NCBI GenBank assembly: GCA_965153455.1
Contig: OZ234498.1
Coordinates: forward strand, 16,554,001 to 16,618,000
Length of the DNA stretch: 64,000 bases
Direction: 5' to 3'
Origin: Sphagnum compactum
Lineage: Eukaryota; Bryophyta; Sphagnopsida; Sphagnales
The position numbers and the translations under genes are program-made. The notes beneath the pieces are model-generated. The model ran no database searches and had not been told where the DNA came from. It was given only the letters and a program-made list of their open reading frames with translations. Shown in pieces: positions 10,391-20,300 of the stretch (positions are counted from its first letter, which is position 1; the number at the start of each line of letters is the position of its first letter).

Positions 10391-13300
10391 CTATTCCCTT
10401 AAAATATTGAGTATATTTTATTCTCACTAAAGAATTTTCTTGAGAATTTTTTTCCTAAAGTAATTTGGAAGTCAAACTATTTTTAAGATTTTATTAGGCA
10501 ATTAATTGAGTAAGTATAATTTAGTTACGAATTTCCAAAGTTAAAGCTATCAATTTCTAAAGGGGCCATTTTAATTAGGAATACCAATTTTTTAAAAAAT
10601 CCAAATTTTTTATTCCAAAATAAACTTCAAGCCATATATTGGTGCATGCAATTGATAAACATGAAAAAATAATAATTTATATTTGTGGAAACATTTAAAG
10701 TAAAGGGCCTAGGAAAATGATTTGGCCATTTTTTGTTCCCTAACCATTCTTTGAGGTGGTTCCTAATGGTACCATCCAAAGATGGGTTCACCTTCCATAG
10801 TGATACAAAGCAAGGCTAGTTGAAAAGGGTTACACATAGATGCATGGATTTGATTATAATAAAACATTTAATCTTGTGATAAAACACCATTCAATCCAAA
10901 ACATGTTTGCTTTAACAACTCACATATCATGCACGTTATAAATACGACATGCACAAAATTACCTAGTATGGAAATTTAAATGAAGAAATTTTCATGGACC
11001 AATTGAAGGGGTACATGTGATGGGTGTGATGTTGGTGTGTAAATTCAACTGAAACATATGGCTTGAAGCAAGTGACAAGGTAATGGAATCGCACTTTGAC
11101 TATTTTTTCACTTGAACTAAAGATAAAATATGGTGACAAGTAATGTTGACTCATGTGTTTATCATAACAATGGACATTTTAAGACAAAGACATGGATTTT
11201 CATTCATGATGTGATTAGTTGTTCAACTAATGATTCAAAACCAATTAATATGTTATAATATTTATAAAAACATTTTGAAACGATGCAAGGAACAAAGAAC
11301 TATTATGTTGATTTTAATATATATGAATATTTGTAAACTTTCAAACTTTCTTTATCAACTAGCAATGGTATAACATCCAACATTTTTGTTGTGACCTTAG
11401 CCTTGGGTTTGCAAACAAATGTGACCAAGGTTAAAGCATGACAAAAGGAGGAAGGACATGAGCACATTTTTGTTTGGAATTTATGTTTGTAGCCAAAGTG
11501 GTTATCATCTAGAGGAAGATGTAGAAAAAAAGGATAATCATCCCCGTGAAGATTTAGTCAAAATTGGATATAAACCAAACATAAAATACATGGATTTTTA
11601 ATCATCTTTTTATATTTTTAACTACATAATGAAAACCAATATGTTGAAATGACTTTCTAGAAAGAGTTCCATATCTTCCATCCCCAAATCTACATGCACA
11701 TCCTTTCCATTGCTCTTCAAAATATCATTTCGATTACAAGAACATTCATACACAACATACATGCAAAATCTATCTTCTTCATTGCAAAATATGGAATAAT
11801 AGAAAAATGGTGGAACATTCCTTACAAACTCAAAATTGCAAACCCCCCATGGGTCTTCTCCTTCCTTTCTTATACTATGGTCTAATGGTTACATATCCTT
11901 AACCAATTCTAACAAACTTTTAAATTGAATCTTGAAATTAATTGCCATTGTCGGCTTGGTAGATCACCAACATGCCAATTGAATGTTTGGTGTTCATCAA
12001 TATGTGTCATCTTGGTTTGCAAATGAATTGTTATGTGTCAATTATATGATGTTGGTTAGTTGTGTTTCAACATGTCAATGTAATGGAGTTGGCTTGTCTT
12101 CACCCCATCCAATCATCTCTTTCTTTTTATACATCCCAATATGTTCTAGGCTTTACAATCATTTAACCTATATATTCTTATATACAATTTATGTACATTA
12201 TGTAATTCTCATTATCTATCAAGGTTTTTTTTTCCAAACTTGTGAGGTACGTGGACAAGCAATCTTTTGAAAGAGGACTAAACCAAGTTTGGCTACATGC
12301 CAAAAACCAAAGCAAGATTTTAAAAAATACCTTGTTATATGTTAACAACATCCTTGAAGCTATGGTCTAAATATGGCAAATTCAATTGTTTTTCTCTTCA
12401 AAATATGGTCATGACTTTGTGTCAATATTTCCAAAAAAACTTTTGAAAGATCTTCACCCTTTTTTTTGTCACCAAGTGGCAATTTTTTTCCAAAAACTAA
12501 ATGATACTCAAAACGCTTTCCTAGTCGATGTTTTTCTAATTGGCAAAACATTTCCCAAAAAATTAAAACTTTAAAATCAAAGAAGGTTTTCAATAAAAAT
12601 TTTCTTCAATTTTGTAAAGTAAATGGACTACAACTGTTTGTAACATTAATGAACCCAATTTGGCTAAATATGAAAAAATAGAACTTTTTGAAGATCCCAT
12701 TTTGTTATGGTAACATCCATGACCTCAACATCTAAATGCAGCAACTTTAGATTTGTTTTTTTCATAAGGTGGCAACTTGGGCCCAAATTTTCCAAAAAAC
12801 CTTTTGCATTTTTCACAAATTGTTTTCCTCACAAAGTTGAAAAAATTGCCAAAAAACATTAATTTTCCATATATGAAAAAAAATGCCAATTTCATATACT
12901 TAAATCATATGTTAGAATTAGTGCCTAGAGTATGATGAGAAAAATGTAACAAAATAATTAAAAGACAAATCAATGAACTTGAAAAGTGCTTTGGAAAACA
13001 TCATAGAATAGTTTTGTAAATATGTGTGAATAGTTTGAAAGGATATGGTTTTGGCCATTGGGTACACATGGTACTTAGATGGATGTAAATAACAAGAACC
13101 CAATAACTTTATTAAAAAAATACAACCACCTAGAAAAAGAAAAAACTAACAAAACCCTAGTCTTGAAACTTAAAGACACTCCCACAAGTGTGGCAAGATG
13201 AATCCCAATAGTCCCAAATGGATTCCCATGTTTAAAATGACCTTTCATTGGAATGTGTGATTCAATGGTGGAAAGGTTTTTTCAAGGTAAAGGTTAAAAA

Positions 13301-13610
13301 ATTTCTTTCGAAATCTTTTGAATCAAAGTTCACATGCAATAATTATGAGCCCACAAAGTCCAACCATAACCTCACTAAATCTTCACATTCGTTTGATAGC
13401 AATGATAGAAAACATAGACATCCCCATTTTAACATTATATAAAGATGCAATATAGGATCTCTTATGTATTCCATGACATTCCAAAAGCTAAACATTGCAT
13501 ATGTTGTAAGTTGTGTAACACAATTTTTAAAAGGGTTGATTCAAATGCATTAAACTTTAGTAAAACAAATATTATAATTTTATCTACAAGGGACCAAAGA
13601 TTATTGACTC
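10391..13610. other. AT-rich intergenic DNA, no gene recognised
   Basis: Many stops in all frames. Short open frames such as the 95-codon one at 11983-12270 have no recognisable motif and the residue composition of random AT-rich DNA. Some of it may be LTR sequence of the retroelement on the left or of the copia relic on the right, but I could not find matching LTR pairs by eye. Confidence 0.45.
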
Positions 13611-13619
13611 TCATTAGAG

Positions 13620-14090
13620 AGGATTTTGTGATGCAAACTTTGTAGGAGTTCAAAATGCTTGTAAGTCATGTATAAAATATCATGTTTTCACTTTTGGAAA
13701 TGGAGGCATAGCATGGTGCAATGAAAAAGTTGCCTATACTTCACTATCCATTATAAAGGCTAAATATATTTTAACTTGTGTAATAACCGAAGATGTTATT
13801 TGGCTATGATAGTTTTTGTCAAACATTGGAGTGTCACAAAACCACCCCATATTATGTTATTTTATCATAACAAAAGTGTAATTCACATGTTGAAAAATCC
13901 AGAATTCCATTGTCATATTAAACACATCAACTTGCAAAATCATTTTATTTAAGAAAAATAGAAGTCTAAGGATATTACCATTCATTATATTCCTACAACA
14001 AATTAGATCACCAATATGTTGATGGAGTTGTCAATAAAAAAAACATGTTACTAGGTAAACAACTCAAGAGGATTGTTTCAAAAGATATTG
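13620..14090 (+). pseudogene. Ty1/copia RNase H relic
   Basis: The plus strand can be read, across frame changes, as the C-terminal RNase H part of a copia polyprotein: 'GFCDANFVGV', 'GNGGIAWCNEKVAYTSLSII' followed by 'KAKYILTC', then 'MLFYHNKSVIHMLKNPEFH', 'HIKHINLQNHFI' and 'ITIHYIPTTN'. These match the copia landmarks (Asp-containing first strand, 'S.(S/T)..AEY', 'DN.sai.l..NP..H.r.KHI...yHfir'). Catalytic positions are altered and several stops are present. RT and integrase are not visible upstream. Confidence 0.78.
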
Positions 14091-14099
14091 TTCTATTTT

Positions 14100-15085
14100 G
14101 ACAACTATGACTTAAATACTCACCTTGCTTGCAAATGATCATATACACAAAGCGATGGAAGTATGTTAAACCAAACATTGTATTAATAATGTTTCTTAGT
14201 TGATAACATTTGAGTTTTCAAACAATAGCGTGCAAATATCATCTTGCATTCATTCTTGACTGAATGAGTGCGAGTGAAATATATGCATCCATTAAGGAAC
14301 CTAGTGGAAGATCTTGTGAGCTCACTCTCAGCAATGATTGTTTTAACATTGATAGGTTTGCAGAATGGCATTTTGTTTCATGGTGGTCCTTTCTTGTTCT
14401 TGGGCATTGTCCCTTATGGTTGCATAACATTAAAGGATAAAGAACAAGTTAGAGAATAAAAAAACTTTTGCATGTTCATGCATGCTTATTATAGTTAATG
14501 TGTTTTAAAAAAAATCACATATGCATGTAATAAACTCGAGTATAGGCATCAATGTTATTTGGTGAATATATTTTTTATTTGTGATTTTTATTTTCATCAT
14601 AAACCCCAAACATAGAAAATATAATGGAGAAAAAATATTAGTGCATGGGGCATGTGCACAACATTTTTCAAATTACATAATGGTTCCATTAATTGGAATG
14701 TCATGCCTTTGCATACAAAACAATAATCAAAATTAAAACAAGACAACAATGATAACAAACAAAACAAGATTATTACAATAATGACCAACAATAAACAAAG
14801 TAAAACAACCACAACAATATATAATATATATTTGCAACACGAGTGAAATGCAAAATTTGGGAACTTGGGAGAAAGGGTTCAAACTCATTTCTACTCTTGC
14901 CTGTCAAATTCTTCACAACAAGGCAACATTAGATTATTTATTGTAGAAGATTGTCTTTGATTGGACTTCTCCAATTGAAACGAGCCTGAAATTTCACACA
15001 CAAAACAAATGGTTGCATGGGAGCCCATAGTTCCATAAAAGTGAAGAAAAACAACCAACAATGGGAAAAATGGGAGAGCTGAATT
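14100..15085. other. Intergenic DNA, no gene recognised
   Basis: AT-rich, with short open frames only. It may hold the 3' end and LTR of the copia relic on its left, but no LTR boundary or polypurine tract could be fixed. Confidence 0.4.
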
Positions 15086-15089
15086 AAAT

Positions 15090-15310
15090 TCATTAGGTTG
15101 AGAAACTCAATTAATTGGGTTATTCTAGATTTAAATGAAACGAAATGAACAAAATCGAATTCATTGGGTTGGAGTGGATTGACAGGAAACGAAACGAAAT
15201 AAATTGAATTTCATCCAATTCATTATGGTGGATTGGACTGAAATGAATGCAATGAGGGAAATAAGTTGAATTGAATTGGATTGGATTAAAAGGGATTGAA
15301 ATTTATTGAT
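15090..15310 (+). repeat. Degenerate GAATT/GGATT-rich repeat tract
   Basis: About 220 bp composed of imperfect variants of AATTCATTGGGTTGGA and GAATTGGATTGG, with similar words again near 15,650-15,720. It looks like an old, diverged satellite-like or simple-repeat tract. There is no fixed period over the whole length. Confidence 0.45.
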
Positions 15311-15466
15311 CCATCACTTGATTGATGCATGAAGCATGAGTGATAAAGAGACTCAAGACACTTGTCAAGAGTGAAATAGAAAAAGCCAAATGGGGAAGTT
15401 TGGGTGTGCATATATGAACAAGACAAAATAGAAACAAAATTTAAGCGCTTTTTTCTTTTTGGCGAC

Positions 15467-15606
15467 TCATGATTTTGTTGTGAAAGAAATGTCAGCAAAA
15501 GAATGAGATTCTCCCAAATTCAATCCATAATCCACATCATGATTTTGTTGTGAAAGAAATGTCAGCAAAAGAATGAGATTCTCCCAAATTCAATCCATAA
15601 TCCACA
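15467..15606 (+). repeat. Perfect 70-bp tandem duplication
   Basis: The 70 bases at 15467-15536 (TCATGATTTTGTTG...ATAATCCACA) recur without any difference at 15537-15606. Identity with no substitutions means a recent duplication, or an assembly artefact. Confidence 0.97.
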
Positions 15607-15960
15607 ATTCTGAACAGAAGACGAGGAAGAAAACCAATCATGGGAAAATTGGGAAAAACAAAATTGAATTGAATTTATGGATTGTAATGAATACAGTCCA
15701 ATTCATTGGGATAGAGCTTAGAACTAGAACTCATTGCCAAACTCATATTTTTGTTTGCTACCCATCCACAACAAAACAAAAACAAAACAAAACAATTGTT
15801 GAACTAAAGTCCTCTGGATTTGTGTGTGTGTTGACTTGAAGGAAAGAAAACCTGGGCTTCTTATGTGCATGTTGCATCACCTCATTATTGCCCCAGTCAA
15901 ATTTCTATTTTTACCTCTGTTCACAACCTAATTTGCCTAGACTATTAGGTACCTACTTAT

Positions 15961-15976
15961 CCCCCCCCCCCCCCCC
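15961..15976 (+). repeat. C16 homopolymer
   Basis: Sixteen consecutive C residues in otherwise AT-rich DNA. Length is likely polymorphic or mis-called. Confidence 0.97.
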
Positions 15977-16611
15977 AATTACCCTTCTGGTCTTTGATCT
16001 TGGGCATTGCTGTTCTTTTTTTTTCCCCCTAACAAATTTTGTAAACAATTGAGAATTTGGAAAATTTTGTTATTCCAGTGAAAGTAATTCAACTAATTTT
16101 GCTAATTTCTGGGAAAGAAATTTACCAAATTCTCCATATCACAAAACTGAACCCCCCAAGAAAAAAACAAACCCTAGCAATGTGTTTTTTTCACTGGGGT
16201 GAAGTTTCACAACTTGGAGAATTTTTTTTTTTCAGAAAATGGAAAGAAAAAGAAAATTTTGTGATTTTTAGGGATACTGAATTTAATTGCTAATTAAATT
16301 AGCCAAATCTAATTTTAAAGGATAATTACTAATTATAATTATTTTTCCCATTTGAGAAAACTAATTATCCCTAGAAAAGGGATAATTCAATAATCAAATT
16401 AGACCTAGGCACTTCCTACGTCGCCAATTGTAGCATCACTTTTGTCAAAGTGCTATATAGCCAACCTACAACAATCGCCAATTAATGCTAATTAATGCTG
16501 GGGAACCTAGACAGTGGACCTACTTGAAGAATTTTGAAAAAAGAAACCCTATTTTTCCAGTGATGGCCAAACCTAGAATTATGCACAATTTATGAATTTT
16601 TAAACCAACAT

Positions 16612-16790
16612 TTTGTTGGCCTTGGCTTGGTAGGCAAGGATACGGTATTGTGTTTAGATTCATTAGAGAGTATAGTAGCTTAAGGGATTTTGGTCCCTAA
16701 GTAATAGGTCTATTTTTATATGAGGATTTTTGGAAGATGATATTTTGGCTTGTGTTGAAACTTCAGATTAGTTATAAAGTTATAATAATC
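16612..16790 (+). repeat. Dispersed ~175-bp repeat, copy 1
   Basis: Matches 59465-59640 in the same orientation over the whole length: both share TTTGTTGGCCTT, AGTAGCTTAAGGGATTTTG, TAATAGGTCTATTTTTATAT and GTTGAAACTT near their middles and ends, with scattered substitutions and a few indels (roughly 85% identity by eye). This copy sits just upstream of the POLAR-like gene's leader. The other lies directly after the stop codon of the DUF8204-type gene. Confidence 0.9.
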
Positions 16791-16799
16791 TTCCTCCTC

Positions 16800-17384
16800 C
16801 TCCTCTTCTTTCTTCTACTAATGCTGCTTTGGCTGTTAATTTTTTTTTTCTTTTGATCTTGTGTGGAGAGGAGGAGGATCCTTGGAAAGTGTGGGGTGGG
16901 GTGGGGTGGGGTGGTGGATCTCTTGAGTACACATGCTGCTGCATTATCTCATTATTCAAGTTATTTCCTCAGCAGAGATTGTCTTTTCCTAATTGGTGTT
17001 GGTGTCACCCATTTTTGTCTTCGAAGAGAAATTTCTATTCCTAACTGTCTTGATCACCCAATTCATTTTTGCCCAAGTAGAGTGTCCTGTCCCTAACTGT
17101 GTTTGGGGTCATCCCAATTTTTTTTCTTTCTTTGATCTTGTGTGGAGAGGATCCTTGGAGAGTGTGAGTATAAGGAGAATATTGCCGTTCTCCAGGAGGG
17201 TTTTTGGAAGATCTGTGAATTGTTTTTTTGGTTTGTTGTTGTTGTTGTTGTCGGAGGAGATTTCCTTCCGATCAGAGTTGGGTTTTAGGGTTGGGGTTTT
17301 GGTTGTCAAGTGCAGGAGGAGGGCAAGAAGAAGAAGAAGAAGAAGAAGGGTGGGTGGGTCGCGCGGTGGTGCGTTCCGTGATGA
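16800..17384 (+). promoter_or_regulatory. Probable promoter/5' leader of POLAR-like gene
   Basis: Contains CT-rich tracts (CTCCTCCTCCTCTTCTTTC at about 16,795), typical of plant 5' leaders, and a local duplication: TTTGATCTTGTGTGGAGAGG followed by GATCCTTGGA occurs at about 16,850-16,885 and again at about 17,131-17,160. Several short ATG frames are present; none looks like a gene. Just before the chosen start, ATGs at 17381 and 17385 overlap in different frames. Confidence 0.5.
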
Positions 17385-20300
17385 ATGGGAGCCAAGCACA
17401 GCAAGAGAGAGGTTGGTGTGTGTGCTGGAAAACCCATTTTGTGAGAGTGGGTTTTTCCTAAAAGAGTTTATATCCTTTTGTTATTTACTGTAGGAGCTGC
17501 TGCAAGAAAAAGAAGAAGAAAAAAATTGCTGCAAGAAGAAAGTGGCATTGAATGAAATATCATGGGCTGCTCTTAGGTACCTCATCATGTAGGTCTAGGG
17601 TATGTTGGCAGATGCAAATGCATACTGAGTGAACTCGCTCTGTTGAACCTTTTGTTTTTCTGCAGGCAACCGTTGGTTCCCCTGCAGCTAATGGCTCTCT
17701 GTCTTCAAAAGTTGCTCGGAGTAGATCCCTTCCAATCAGAGGTTTTGCGAGAAGGCTTGATGGAGGTGATGGCAGGTCATTTAGACGAAGGATATCGCAT
17801 GACGAAATCTCTTTGCGGGAGAAGCTGGAAGAACACCAGAGGCTGATTGGAGGTTTTGACAAGGACAGAATCGATGAGGAGACCGTGAAGGACAGGTTTT
17901 CAGTTTTCTGTGCAGGGAAGAAGAGTCATGATGTTGTTCAAAATTGTATTAGCCCCTTCCTTGATGACAAAAAGTACAGAGGGACTATACACGAGGCAGA
18001 GACAAATGAGAATTGCACAACTGAAATTGGCAGCAATGCTCATGAGGAATGCTTGACTGAAGATGTCAAACTTGCTGTTTGTGTTTCTGCATCATCAAAT
18101 TTTGAAGGGAGTTGTGAGAATGTGGTTGGCGCACAGGATACTGGATATGTTTTTCCTACAGAGCCAGCTGCAGTTGTTAAGGGTGAGTCAGCTCTGACCA
18201 GATCTCAAGAGCAGCAAGGCAAGAGCGACAGTGAACCTGGTCATTATGATGCACACTCATCTGCTGGGCTCTCTGATGATACTGTGGAGACTGCTGTGGA
18301 AAATGGTTTGATTTCAGTCTCAAAACCCTCTTCACCTGAAAAAATCTCACTTGAAGGCATCCAGTCTGAGAGAACTCCTCCCTCAGAGAGAGAGCCACAT
18401 GCTGCCATTGAGAGTACCACTGAGGGAAGCAAACAAAGTCTGCTTGAGGTCTGTAGTGCTTCAGACTCAGGGGCTTACTACCAGTTTCACGCTCAAAAGT
18501 CATCATCCAAAGGATCAAGATTGCAAAGGCAAAGACGGAAACTTGTTTTTGAGCAAGGGTTTGAAGTGACTGAATGCCCATCTTCTGGTGTGGTATTGGA
18601 GGAAAACATGGGATTGAAAGGAAAATTGTCCTTATCCTCCAATTCTGGCAAGCGACAAAAAGAGTTACAGAGAAATAGTCTCAGTGATGGCAGTGAGTTC
18701 ATGTGGGGGTCTCTTCCTGGTAAGAGGATGAAGGATGGATTGACAGAAGAGGAGCAATCTCCAGGGCTTTCTGACATCCATCCTGATGCTTTTGCATGGG
18801 GTCTGATGGGGCGGTCTGATCCATTTCTGGGGTTTGATGCTGCAAGGGTTTTTGGTCAACATTTGGAGGTTGAAGACCAAACGACAGTACAAAGGGCGAG
18901 AACTCCGAGCAAGTCTGAAAGATGGAGAGTCACCACCCGAAAAACTAGGGGCTTAAGGGCTGCACCAAAGTGTGTCTCTTCACTAGAGAGCTGCCTTCAA
19001 GCCCAGTTCCTTGATGAGAGGGACAGAGATCATGGTAGGTGTGTCTCCTGTCCTCTAAGCTTTTCGGCCTTATCAGATGAAAGAGGGAAGTATGGCGATG
19101 TCAGCATGACTGGTTATACCATTGGGAATCCCTCTTTACCAAATAGCAGTTGGCAATGAGAAGAGGTTGTATACCTGTCACACATAGGTTGTCTTTGTTG
19201 GCAATGTGCATCTCCACCTGGTTCATCTTCAATTTTGCACTCTGTGAAAAAGCCTATCAATGTATGGAGTAGTTGTTTGGTGCAAAGCCTGGTGCACTCA
19301 ATGTGTGCAGGCACATCTGTGCATTGATTGCTGAATATGGATTGCTTTTTACAGAATGCTGTTTTTCTGTTCAGCAGATATGGCAATAGGGCCACTGGAA
19401 GGGCTATTGTTCAGTTTCGGAGTGGGTGTTGGGGTCATGTCTGTGGCCAGCACAAACAGAAGTGAGGTTGAGAGATTGAGCCACTTGCTGAAGGAGGCAC
19501 AGTGTCAAATGCAGGATTTGAAAAGAGAGCTGGCAAATGGAGGTTGTATGTCTGAGGGGAACAAAGGAGCTCAGAAGGTTCAGCCTGTGTTGGTAAGTCT
19601 ACAGATCTGCAAGTGATGATGTTATGGGAACTTTTCGTGGATGCAAGGGAAGAGGGTTTCATTGAAAGAGGCTTGTGGGTGTTGTGCAATGAATTTCTTT
19701 TTGGAAGACAGTTAAGTTTACTGGGTTGAAATGGGATTGCTTTGTGGTGAATTTCCCCCTCACCCAGGTTGTTGATGAAGTGGAAAGACCATTGGTGGGC
19801 AAAGAAGCTCAAAGGACTGTGATAATTCCACAAATCACCTCCCAAGACATTCAAAGGACCTTGGCACATAGAGATGCTTCTGATACAATGCCCAGTGAAG
19901 GCTACAAGTCCGTAAAGAGTGTAGTCACTGTGAACAGTTCATTGTCAAAAGGGGACCAGATGGCAGAACTTGAAGCTGAGCTAGAGGCTGAACTGGATCA
20001 ACTCACAGGTGGTGACTCAGTGGTCCTCAAGCAACAGATCTCAGTATTAGATGATGTAAGATGCTATCCTTGTACACCTGGTGCTTTTGCATCAAGAAGT
20101 CAAAACTCATTTTGGTCATGTTTTATAAAAAATTCCAACAGGGTGCAATATCTGCCTTCCTGCACTTTCTTGGATGCAGAGAAGAAGTTGAGAGAGTAAT
20201 CTAGTAGTATCTAATGAGGGAGTTGACTAGTGCAGTTGCCTTTGGATGGTGCTCCTCACATGCTGCAGGAGGACCTTGCATTGACCGGCTTACCTGCACT

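Noticed and set aside
11983-12270. 95-codon plus-strand frame
   Set aside because: Composition of AT-rich noncoding DNA, no motif and no codon bias.
16993-17493. 166-codon plus-strand frame before the POLAR-like gene
   Set aside because: Low-complexity (Arg and Leu runs from GAA and GTT repeats), no family match, and it conflicts with the exon 1 splice donor. Treated as leader.
17560-17576. ATG at about 17,562 with a good donor after TCTTAG as first exon of the POLAR-like gene
   Set aside because: Its frame hits TAG exactly at the splice boundary, so it cannot encode the protein. The 17385 ATG gives an open join.
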